This document shows positions 6,857 through 15,400 of a stretch of 22,170 nt of DNA, piece after piece. The DNA is from JAWOJF01 sp046481785. GTDB lineage: Bacteria > Bacteroidota > Ignavibacteria > Ignavibacteriales > Ignavibacteriaceae. The DNA is taken from contig JAWOJF010000344.1 of the NCBI GenBank assembly GCA_046481785.1, positions 1 through 22,170 on the forward strand, read 5' to 3'. A program made the position numbers and the translations under genes. Under the pieces are notes generated by a model. That model searched no databases, was not told the DNA's origin, and saw only the letters and a program-made list of their open reading frames with translations. The stretch's first letter is position 1, and each line of letters starts with the position of its first letter.

Positions 6857-7057
6857 GAAGAGCAGGAGAAATGTCAGTGATTTTTCTTAATCGTAATCTT
6901 AATCGTAATCTTAATCGGATTGAAATCCGAGTACGATTAAGATTAAGATTAAGAAGATCAGGAGATATGATTTGTGATTTTTCTTAATCGTAATCTTAAT
7001 CGGGTTCTAATCCGGGTACGAGTACGATTAAGGTTAAGATTAAGAGTAAGAAGAGCA
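6852..7057 (+). repeat. Two further copies of the long hairpin repeat, downstream of the four-helix gene
   Basis: Copies at about 6852-6955 and 6956-7057 have the same architecture as those at 6276-6469. In the third copy the centre is a perfect TCGGAT-TGAA-ATCCGA hairpin (6915-6930), flanked by complementary AATCTTAATC and GATTAAGATT arms with a GTAC bulge. The copies carry CAGGAG-type sequence at their ends. The rest of the gap to 7146 is AT-rich leader DNA for the pilT-like gene, with AGGATT at 7133-7138. Confidence 0.85.
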
Positions 7058-7146
7058 GGTATAGAATATTTTAATAAACAGGGATTATTCCTTGTCTTTA
7101 TAGACTATAGGTTATAATTTTAATTTAATATTTAGGATTAATTATA

Positions 7147-8376
7147 GTGGTTGTAGCAGATACCAAAACAATACTCAGCAGTATTATTAATACTATTCCT
7201 GCTAACTTAGCAGGGCCCGATAGAATTAGTTTTTTGTTTGACAATATTGAAAAACTAAAACCGGAAGACAGGGTTGTATTAAGAGGTGTTGTTAATAAAC
7301 TCTTAACCAGTATGATCGAAAGAGATGCATCTGATATTGAATTTGGCGGTCATGGCAACGGCGGTTATGTTTGGCTTAGGATTTTTGGTAAAAAGGAAAG
7401 AGTAAAAGATTTTCCGCAATTCACTGAAGATGAATCAGCCGTAATAATAATAAATTTATTAAACAGTAATCAGAAGAAATTTCTTAGCCTAACAAGAAAC
7501 CTGGATTTTAGTTATACCTTTTTTTATGAAAGGAAAAAAACTAATGTCCGTTTCAGAGCCGATACTTATTTTGATCTTGATACACTGGCTCTGAATATGA
7601 GAGCCATCAACTCAACTATCAGGCCGCTGGATTCTATGGAATTTCATCCTAATGTTATTAAAGGGATGAGCCATCATTATATAAAATTCGGACTCTCACT
7701 GGTTACAGGTATTACAGGCTCGGGTAAATCCACTACACTTGATGCAATAATTGACTCGCACAATAAAACTGACCCCTCACACATAGTTATAGTTGCATCC
7801 CCAATTGAATTTGTTCATACTTCCAACGTTTCAATTATAAGGCACCGCGAGGTGGGCAGGGATGTGCTTACATTTAAAGACGGAGTTATCCAGGCTTTAA
7901 GGCAGGACCCGGATATAATTGTTATTGGTGAAATGAGAGATCCGGAAACAATACTGGCAGCACTTGAAGTTACGGATACCGGGCATAAAGTGTTTTCAAC
8001 ACTGCATACATCATCTGCAGTTGAATCACTGGACAGAATTATTGCAGAGGTTCATCCTAATGAACAGGAACGCGTAAGAAACAGGCTTGCAGATGTGCTT
8101 GTTTCCGTTGTTTCGCAAAAGCTTGTCCCCAGTCTTGATGGTAAACGCGTAATGGCCAAGGAGGTTCTTCTTGTAACACCCAGTGTTAAAGCTGCCATTA
8201 AAAATAACAACACAAGTGAAATATATATGATGATTAACCAGGGCGGGCAGCAGGGAATGATTACTATGGAGCAGGATTTGAAACGGCTTTACCTGGCAAA
8301 AAAGATATCTCTTGAGAATGCTATTGCTTATGCAAATAATAAAACAAGAATTCAGCAAATATTATCGGCGGTATAA
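7147..8376 (+). CDS. pilT: PilT-like retraction ATPase with altered Asp box
   Basis: A 409-residue RecA-like hexameric ATPase, about 40-60 residues longer than usual PilT because of a helical N-terminal extension (to about residue 70). The PAS-like N-domain begins at ERDASDIEF. Walker A is GITGSGKST (188-196, Lys194), Walker B DIIVIGEMRD (256-265, Glu262), the His box STLHTSS. There is no tetracysteine zinc site, and the C-terminus has an AIKNNNTSEI segment like the AIRNLIRE-type motif of PilT. This supports PilT rather than PilB. The Asp box normally reads EDPIEF, but here it is VASPIEF (216-222): the first acidic pair is Ala-Ser. The start is GTG 7147; the next gene starts on the base after its stop. 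Confidence 0.88.
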   Translation: MVVADTKTILSSIINTIPANLAGPDRISFLFDNIEKLKPEDRVVLRGVVNKLLTSMIERDASDIEFGGHGNGGYVWLRIFGKKERVKDFPQFTEDESAVIIINLLNSNQKKFLSLTRNLDFSYTFFYERKKTNVRFRADTYFDLDTLALNMRAINSTIRPLDSMEFHPNVIKGMSHHYIKFGLSLVTGITGSGKSTTLDAIIDSHNKTDPSHIVIVASPIEFVHTSNVSIIRHREVGRDVLTFKDGVIQALRQDPDIIVIGEMRDPETILAALEVTDTGHKVFSTLHTSSAVESLDRIIAEVHPNEQERVRNRLADVLVSVVSQKLVPSLDGKRVMAKEVLLVTPSVKAAIKNNNTSEIYMMINQGGQQGMITMEQDLKRLYLAKKISLENAIAYANNKTRIQQILSAV

Positions 8377-9909
8377 GTGAAACCACTTGTATGTGTATAT
8401 TGTGAAGGTACTGATACAAAGTTAATTGTTGTTGAAAAAGAAAAAGATAAAATTAAAGTTATCAAATCGGCTTCCTTTGATTTTGTATCCCCCACAATTG
8501 ACCTTGATGAAGGTGTTGCCAATTTAAATATTGAAGGGGACGAGATTAATTTTGAAGGGACAGACAAATCCGGCGGAGCAATTAATCTTTCCAGCCAGAC
8601 CCTTGTTACTGCTGCTTTAAGGGATGTAAATCTTAATAAACATTTGTTTATACCCGCATTAACAGAACCGGCAATTTATTATCATGTATTTGAAGGAGCC
8701 AAACTGCCGAAAACGGCAAAGATTACCCAGGAAATAGTAAACGATATACAGGCAACTAAAAATGTTGTAGTTGATAAAGAAAATCTGGGATATATAGAAT
8801 TAGCCGACAAATCTCTTTTGTCTGTTTTTCTTACCGGCGAAGTACCCTGTATTAACCTGATCAATTCACTTGCGCGTTATAATGGTAAAAGATATTACAA
8901 AATACCTTCTGTAAAAAGTGCTGAAATTTCTCTAGCTTATTATGCTGCCAAAAGGAAGAAGTTTTTTCCGGATGACCACTCACTTATCGTTTACATAGGC
9001 AAAGAAAACAGTAAGTTAATCTTTCTGCAGGGAAGAAAATTAAAACATATCGGAACCACGCTTGATATCGGTACTCTTAACCTTCATACATACGATGTGT
9101 ATTTTTCTAAAATTCTTCTTGAAATGGAAAATGGGGGAATATCTTCCCTCGATAACATTGTAGTATGCGGAGAAGATGATTCAGAAAACTTAATACTATC
9201 GTTTTACGGCACTTTTCCGGAAGCAAATGTTAGCAGGCTGGAATTTGACGACCTGGATCTTTCCTTAATAGATTCAAAAACAAAAGAAGCTTTTTCTGCC
9301 TTTAGTGTGCCTGCAGCAGTTGCAGCAGAATATTATGATGAACTTTCTGAGGAATACCAGGGGATAAACCTTCTGCCCAAATATGTAAGGGAAGACCAGA
9401 AAGCCTTTCAGTTTGCATGGCATGGTTATGCTATGTTCCCCCTTCTGTTTTTAGCGGCTTTTTATATTACACTGCAGGTACTTGAGAATAACCGCAATAT
9501 AAATAGGCTTGATACTGAAATTGCAGAACAAACCGTATTACTAAGGCAGAACCAGGAAATGCTCGGCAGGGTTTCGGAGCTTGAAGGAAAAATAAGCGGG
9601 TTTGACCAGACCCAGGCGATACTTGATTCGGCTGCTGCGGGAACCGGGATTTGGTCCGATGTTCTTGCAGATATTTCTTCTTTCTTTAATGGAAGAAAAA
9701 ATATCTGGCTTATACGTTTACAGAATGATGGTTCAAATGAAGTTAACCTTGAAGGGTATGCTCTGTCTAAAAAAGCTATAACCGATTTTGCTTATGCAAT
9801 TGGTTCGGCTGAATTAAAAAAAGTTAATTTTGAAGCTTTAAGAGATGCTAATACTTATAAATTCAATATTACGTTTAATTTATCTAACTACCCTAAAGTA
9901 AATGAATAG
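8377..9909 (+). CDS. PilM-PilN fusion (GspL-like) alignment-complex protein
   Basis: A 510-residue protein. Residues 1-325 read as an actin-like PilM/GspL cytoplasmic domain (start VCVYCEGTDTKLIVVEK, later HSLIVYIGKENSKLIFL). The sequence then passes straight into GINLLPKYVRE (329-339), the conserved N-terminal PilN motif that in other species docks into PilM, then one membrane helix (about 349-369), a coiled coil (about 370-410) and a PilN-type periplasmic domain (FFNGRKNIWLIRL... to the end). So one polypeptide supplies both partners, as GspL does in type II secretion. GTG 8377 abuts the pilT-like stop with no gap, implying coupled translation. Its end overlaps the next gene by eight bases. 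Assignment rests on motif order, not on strong identity. Confidence 0.8.
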   Translation: MKPLVCVYCEGTDTKLIVVEKEKDKIKVIKSASFDFVSPTIDLDEGVANLNIEGDEINFEGTDKSGGAINLSSQTLVTAALRDVNLNKHLFIPALTEPAIYYHVFEGAKLPKTAKITQEIVNDIQATKNVVVDKENLGYIELADKSLLSVFLTGEVPCINLINSLARYNGKRYYKIPSVKSAEISLAYYAAKRKKFFPDDHSLIVYIGKENSKLIFLQGRKLKHIGTTLDIGTLNLHTYDVYFSKILLEMENGGISSLDNIVVCGEDDSENLILSFYGTFPEANVSRLEFDDLDLSLIDSKTKEAFSAFSVPAAVAAEYYDELSEEYQGINLLPKYVREDQKAFQFAWHGYAMFPLLFLAAFYITLQVLENNRNINRLDTEIAEQTVLLRQNQEMLGRVSELEGKISGFDQTQAILDSAAAGTGIWSDVLADISSFFNGRKNIWLIRLQNDGSNEVNLEGYALSKKAITDFAYAIGSAELKKVNFEALRDANTYKFNITFNLSNYPKVNE

Positions 9910-10786
9910 AAAACTAAAGAATACTCTGGGGCTTGTTATCTTATTACTCTTCATTCTTATTGGAGGCGGTGTTTATATTTTTGTTATCCAGGAAGGCCAG
10001 ATAACAGATAAATCCGCCAAACTAAAAGAATTAAAAGCATATGATTACAATGCTGAGCAGCTAAATATTCAGTACCAGGAACTTGTTTCCAGGGCCTCTA
10101 TACTCGATTCGGTACTGTCTGCAAGAAGGTTTAATATACCGGCTAATTTATCATCAATAAAGTTTTTCGACTTTATAAATGACCTGAGCGCAGGCCTTAA
10201 TAAAAACAGTTTTATTGATGTTGAGTATGTTGAAAGCAAACCCGATAAAGAGTTTTTCTTTTATGAATATAAAATTACAGGCGGCAGTGAGTACAGGGAT
10301 TTGTACAGGCTTATTTATGCAATTGAACAGAGTAAAGAACTTAAAAAGATAAAAGGAATTACTTTAACCAACCTGGTAACCAACGACAAAGAAGGCATAC
10401 CTGATTTCCAGGTAAGTTTTACAATGAATGTTAATGTTTATTATTCTTTGAATAACAGGTTTGCAACTGCAGATCTTGTTGAAAATGATTTAAGAACTGC
10501 TCCCCAGTATGATGTGTTTTTTCCTTTAATAAGAAACGAAATAGAACCTAATATTGATGAACTTCTTGATGTGCAGGGAGCAAAATTGCTGGCTCTTATT
10601 CCGGAAGGTGCTTTTTTAGCTGATACCAGGGGGAACACTTATCTTCTCTGGGAAGGTGAAGAGGTTTATCTTGGCTATCTTACCGATATTAATTATGAAA
10701 GAAACAGGGTTAGTTTTATTCTTAATAAAGGCGGTATAATAGAAAAAGTAGATCTGTTCCTTGAGAAAGAGCAGCCCCAAAAATAA
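9902..10786 (+). CDS. PilO-like protein with a PilP/GspC-like C-terminal domain
   Basis: A 294-residue bitopic protein: a short basic cytoplasmic start, a membrane helix (about 5-29), a coiled coil (about 34-70) and a PilO-type alpha/beta domain in the periplasm (about 75-175; FFDFINDLSAGL, IYAIEQSKELKKIKGITL). After a linker, residues 220-288 look like a homology-region domain of PilP/GspC: GAKLLALIPEGAFLADTRG, YLLWEGEEVYLGYL, then NRVSFILNKGG. In other pili PilP is a separate lipoprotein contacting the secretin; fusing it to PilO would give a three-subunit link from platform to secretin. ATG 9902 lies inside the end of the preceding gene. The PilO part is well supported by position and topology; the PilP-like tail is inferred from the pattern. 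Confidence 0.75.
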   Translation: MNRKLKNTLGLVILLLFILIGGGVYIFVIQEGQITDKSAKLKELKAYDYNAEQLNIQYQELVSRASILDSVLSARRFNIPANLSSIKFFDFINDLSAGLNKNSFIDVEYVESKPDKEFFFYEYKITGGSEYRDLYRLIYAIEQSKELKKIKGITLTNLVTNDKEGIPDFQVSFTMNVNVYYSLNNRFATADLVENDLRTAPQYDVFFPLIRNEIEPNIDELLDVQGAKLLALIPEGAFLADTRGNTYLLWEGEEVYLGYLTDINYERNRVSFILNKGGIIEKVDLFLEKEQPQK

Positions 10787-10804
10787 ATATAATGAGAGAT
10801 GAAC

Positions 10805-12049
10805 ATGAAAAATAGATTAATTATTTTATTGCTGTTATTTGGCCTTGCGGGCAGCTTACAGACTTTAGCACAGGCATATCTGGAAAGACAATTCAAAGGC
10901 ACAAACCCGAATGAACTTGTTTCTCTTTCTTCTACTCTTTCTTTTGATCAGGCAGTTGAATTGTTAAACAAGGTAAGTGAATCTGCTACAGGTAAAAGAG
11001 TGGTCTCTACTGTCAGTCTTGCCGATCCGATTGGACTGCAGATTGATAACATGGATTATTATAAAGCTCTTGTTGTACTTGTTCAGTATAAGGATTTAAT
11101 GTTTGAAGAAAAAGAAGACCTTATTGTAATTAAAAGAAAAACTGATCCTTCATCTGTTGAGCGCAATTCTGAAAATTATGCACCCGTTGAGGAAAGAGAA
11201 GTAAAAATATCTGCTGTATTTTTTGAAATGAATGTTAACGAATCAAAAGAAAAAGGTATAGACTGGAAAGTACTGTTATCTGGCAATGGCATAAACATCG
11301 GCGGAATGCATGGTATTGACAGGGAAAAGCAAGAGTCAGGTTCGGGCAGCGAGGAACAGGAACAACCCCGTTCATTTGATATTTCCGCTGATGGTACTTT
11401 TGATTTAGGAGGATTTTTCGGCGAAGCTACTGCCGTATTTAAATTTTTTGAAAATGAAAATCTTGGTGAAATAATTGCAAGTCCAAATCTTACCGTAAGA
11501 AACGGCAAACCGGCACGGCTTCAGGCAGGGGCTGATATTTCAATTAAACAAAGAGATTTTGCACAAAATGTTATTGAACAGTTTTATTCTACCGGTACAA
11601 TAATGAATGTTACTCCTTTTGTTTATAATGAATCGGGGATTGACTATCTTCTTCTTAATATAGATGTTGAAAGAAGTTCGTACGTACCTGACCAAAACAC
11701 TACAGTTATTAATAAAACAAAAGCTAATACACAGGTATTAATGCTTAACGGTGAAGAGACTATAATCGGCGGTTTGTTTGTTAATGATGAAACCCTTATC
11801 CGTAATGGTGTACCATTTTTAAAAGATTTACCCTGGTGGGTCTTCGGTCTCAGATATATTTTCGGCAGCGACCAGATAATAGCCTCTAAAAAAGAACTGG
11901 TTATTCTTATAAAGGCAGAACTTGTCCCTACACTAAAAGAAAGACTTGCAGGCCCGCAGTCACCTACTCTTATCCGGGATGAAGTGGAAAGACAAAGAGA
12001 AAGAATTAAAATCCATCAGCTTAATCAATTACCCACTAACGAAAATTAG
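10805..12049 (+). CDS. Short outer-membrane secretin, PilQ/GspD superfamily
   Basis: Forms the outer-membrane ring through which the fibre or substrate passes. About 414 residues. Signal peptide (hydrophobic run ending LAQA, cleavage likely before YLERQF), then one small N-terminal domain (about 38-110, STN/N0-like, DPIGLQIDNMDYYKAL), then the secretin core: EVKISAVFFEMN, ENLGEIIASPNLTVRNGKPA, the glycine pair in ETIIGGLF, and the conserved VPFLKDLPWW segment before KELVILIKAEL. It is short for PilQ: no AMIN domains and at most one N-domain. An acidic Ser/Gly/Glu-rich insertion lies at about 175-195. ATG 10805 is preferred because GAGAG lies six bases upstream; the in-frame ATG 10799 would add two residues. 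Confidence 0.88.
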   Translation: MKNRLIILLLLFGLAGSLQTLAQAYLERQFKGTNPNELVSLSSTLSFDQAVELLNKVSESATGKRVVSTVSLADPIGLQIDNMDYYKALVVLVQYKDLMFEEKEDLIVIKRKTDPSSVERNSENYAPVEEREVKISAVFFEMNVNESKEKGIDWKVLLSGNGINIGGMHGIDREKQESGSGSEEQEQPRSFDISADGTFDLGGFFGEATAVFKFFENENLGEIIASPNLTVRNGKPARLQAGADISIKQRDFAQNVIEQFYSTGTIMNVTPFVYNESGIDYLLLNIDVERSSYVPDQNTTVINKTKANTQVLMLNGEETIIGGLFVNDETLIRNGVPFLKDLPWWVFGLRYIFGSDQIIASKKELVILIKAELVPTLKERLAGPQSPTLIRDEVERQRERIKIHQLNQLPTNEN

Positions 12050-12056
12050 GGTTAAA

Positions 12057-12422
12057 ATGGAAACAATATTAATTGTTGATGATGACATAAATCTCTGCTT
12101 GTCTCTTAAGGAAGATTTAACTGAGGTTGGTTATAATGCAGAGTTTGTTACAAACGGCGACCTTGCATTAGAATACCTTGCCAGTAATAATGCAGACCTT
12201 CTGCTGCTTGATTTAAAAATGCCCGGCAAGGACGGGTTTGATGTTCTTAAAGAGCTTCATGAGAAGAAAACCAAAATAAAAGTAATTGTACTTACAGCTT
12301 ATGCCGATGTTAAGAGCGCAATCGATTCGGCTAAACTTGGTGCAAGCGATTTTATTAGTAAACCATACGATTTTGATGAGCTGATTATTACAATTAGAAA
12401 AGTATTACAAAGAGATGTGTAA
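12057..12422 (+). CDS. Single-domain response regulator (CheY-like receiver)
   Basis: A 121-residue stand-alone receiver. The acidic pocket is Asp8-Asp9-Asp10, the phosphoacceptor is Asp52 in LLLLDLKMPG, Thr80 is in VLTAY and Lys102 in ISKPYDFDEL. All switch residues are present. It resembles the receivers of NtrC-type activators, including the one at 20286-21650 (compare KPYDFDELIITI with KPYNFDELVVTI), but has no output domain. It starts seven bases after the secretin stop and ends two bases before the kinase start, so it is co-translated with both. It probably relays phosphate from the downstream hybrid kinase or acts on a partner by binding. An in-frame ATG at 11946 inside the secretin gene is rejected because homology begins at 12057. 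Confidence 0.9.
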   Translation: METILIVDDDINLCLSLKEDLTEVGYNAEFVTNGDLALEYLASNNADLLLLDLKMPGKDGFDVLKELHEKKTKIKVIVLTAYADVKSAIDSAKLGASDFISKPYDFDELIITIRKVLQRDV

Positions 12423-12424
12423 GA

Positions 12425-15400
12425 ATGAAAATAAGTTACAGAATATTACTTATAAATTTTGCTATTGTAACACTAATACTTGGCAGCGCTGCCTTTGGCT
12501 TCTATTCATTAATGTATAATGTACTTACTTCACAGCAGTCAAAATACCTGCTTAATTCTGCCAATCTTTTTTTATATGCCTACAGGGAAGTGGTTCAGGA
12601 TACGGAAGATGAGTTTATATACATGCTGCAGGATAAACCCACTGCAATGTTTACTAATGAGCGCATAAAAGAAAATAGTATAGATTTTATATTTAAAACA
12701 AGCGGTGACAAGGAAATAATAACTAATTACAGCGGTAAGGAAATTATAAATATTCCGGGTGGTACATTTAGTACAGGCTCAGAGTTTATTCCCGAAGAAT
12801 TTATATTGCATAACCCGCTTGCTGTTTTAAAATATTACAAAGATACCGGCGGCAGCAGTTATTATTATGGAAGAGTATTAACTGAAGAAACTATTAATTC
12901 ATTATCAGGCAAAATAAGTGCTGATATTGCAGTTATACTGGATAATTCACCTGTTAATATTTCCAATGAATCTGCGAACAGGAAATATCTGCATGTTTTA
13001 AGCAGTGCATATAATAAGCTGTCTACACACAGTAATTTTGAGCTGAACAGGCAGGAAACAGATGCAGCAATAATTCTCTCCACAATTTATAAACCATCCG
13101 GCGGTTCCGAAAAAAGTAAAATGAACTTCCTGATTTTTTCATCTCTTGGTGAAGCAGCCGATCTAAGTTCAAGCCTTAAATATGTTTTTGTAATTGTTGG
13201 TTTTGCCGGTTTAACACTGTCACTTATACTTACTCTCCTGTTTACCGATAAAATAAGGAAACAAATAACCTTATTAAGCAAGGCAACAGAAATTACGAGA
13301 GAAGGCAATTTTAAAAATAAGATTGAAATTAAAAGCAAAGATGAAATCGGACAACTGGCAGCGGCTTTCAACTCGATGCTTGATCAGCTTGAGAAAAATG
13401 AAAAAGCAAAAAATGAGTATTCGGAGTTTATTACCTTAATAAACCGGAATGCTACCTTGTCGGAAATTTCTGAGGCGGCATTACTAAAAATTATTAAAAC
13501 GGGTGGTTTTACTGTCGGCGCCCTTTATGTTATTGATGAAGGTGAAATTATATTAACAGGTTCTTATGGTACAAATAAGAAACAGCAGGTAGTTGAGAAT
13601 AATGACTTTTTCAACCAGGTAATAAAAACGGGTGAAAAAGTGGAAATAAAATTTAAGGAGAACCTGCCTGTTGTATCAACCGGATCTATTAATATAGAAA
13701 TAAAATATCTGCTGATACTGCCGGTTATTTATAATTCAAAGGTTATTGCAATACTGGAGCTTGGTGCAGCCGATCCTCTTACACCTGAAGCGGAAGAGTA
13801 CTTATCAAAAATTCAGGAACAGCTTGCAATAGGTTTAACCAATGCAACTGCTCTTGTTCAGCTTGAAAAACTTGTTTCTGAATTGAAAAATCTTAATGAT
13901 GATTACCAGAAGCAGAACGTTCAGGTAAGAAAACAGAATGAAACACTTATTGATCTTCATCTTAAGCTTAAAGAAAAGGCTGATGAGCTTGAAGTTCAAA
14001 AACAAAAAGCAGAGGAATCAACAAAGCTTAAATCACAGTTCCTGGCAAGCATGTCGCACGAGCTTCGGACTCCGATGAACTCTATCCTTGGCTTAACCGA
14101 GCTGATCCTTGAAGAGTCTACTTTAAAGGGGAAGAATAAAGACAGGCTTGAAGTTGTACTGAAAAGCGGCAGACGGCTTATGGGGCTTATAAATGATATT
14201 CTTGACCTTTCCAAAATTGAAGCCGGCAAAATGGAAATACATCCCGAAGATGTATATCTCGAAGAACTTATTAAGGATGTGGAAACTTCAATTAGTCCTT
14301 TAATTATTCATAAATCCATACAGTTAAGGGTAACACGCCTTACTGATACCCGGATTATTATTAATACAGACAGGGGCAAGGTTACACAGGTACTAATCAA
14401 TCTTCTGGGGAATGCAGTAAAGTTTACTGAAAAAGGATTTGTTGAGCTTAAAATATCTTCTGCTAATAATGCATTAAGCTTTGAAGTAATCGATTCAGGT
14501 ATTGGTATTTCAGAAGAAAACCAGAAACTGATATTTGAAGAGTTCAGGCAGGTGGATGGTACAACAACACGTAAATACAGCGGAACCGGACTTGGGCTGG
14601 CAATCTGTAAAAAAATAGCTGACCTGTTATGGGGAGATATTTCAGTTAAAAGTGAAATGGGTAAAGGCTCAGCTTTTAATTTCAGTATTCCTTTAAACTT
14701 TGTAGAAGTGAAAGAAGAACCGGCGGCTCCGAATTTAAATATCCAAACGCTTATAAAAAACAGACGGCATCCTATTCTTGTTATTGATGATGATCCTGAA
14801 ATAAGGTATACAATAGGGCAATATCTTAATTCAAAAGGATATGAAGTTATATTTGCAGAGGATGGTGAAACCGGTGTTCGTGAAGCAGTTAAGATTCAGC
14901 CGTTTGCCATTACACTTGATGTTATGCTGCCGAATAAAGACGGCTGGAATATCCTGAAAGAATTAAAAGAAAACCCTGTCACAAGAGATATACCGGTAAT
15001 TTTAATTTCTATTATGGGGGATAAAAATATAGGTTATGGACTTGGTGCATTTGAGTATTTTGTAAAACCTATATCTTCCGAGAAACTTCTATCTGCTTTT
15101 AACAGGCTTGAAAATCTTGCCAAAAAGAGAATTGAAAAAATTGTAATAGTGGATGACGACGAGCTGGAATTTGAGAAGTTTAAGAGAGAATTTAAAAATG
15201 ATAAACTAAGAATTGAATATATAAAAGACAGCGAGTATGCTTATAATAAAATACTTGAGGTTCAGCCTGATCTTATCATTCTTGATCTTATGATGCCTAA
15301 GATAGATGGGATATCACTTTCGTATAAGTTAAAATCCAGCAGGGAAACAAAACATATTCCCATTATTATAAGTACTGCAAAAGATCTTAGTGAAGAGGAA

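Noticed and set aside
6276..7057. Repeats around the four-helix gene as a CRISPR array
   Set aside because: Only four units, about 85-100 bp long, internally palindromic, with no unique spacers of regular size and no cas genes; a coding gene lies in the middle.
4485..8376. Complete type II secretion operon
   Set aside because: Pseudopilins with prepilin leaders and a peptidase are absent, and a PilT-like motor, which type II systems lack, is present; a type IV pilus-like machine fits better, though GspL-like fusion blurs the border.
11946..12056. Upstream start for the single-domain receiver inside the secretin gene
   Set aside because: The extra 37 residues have no relation to receivers, and the domain begins exactly at ATG 12057.
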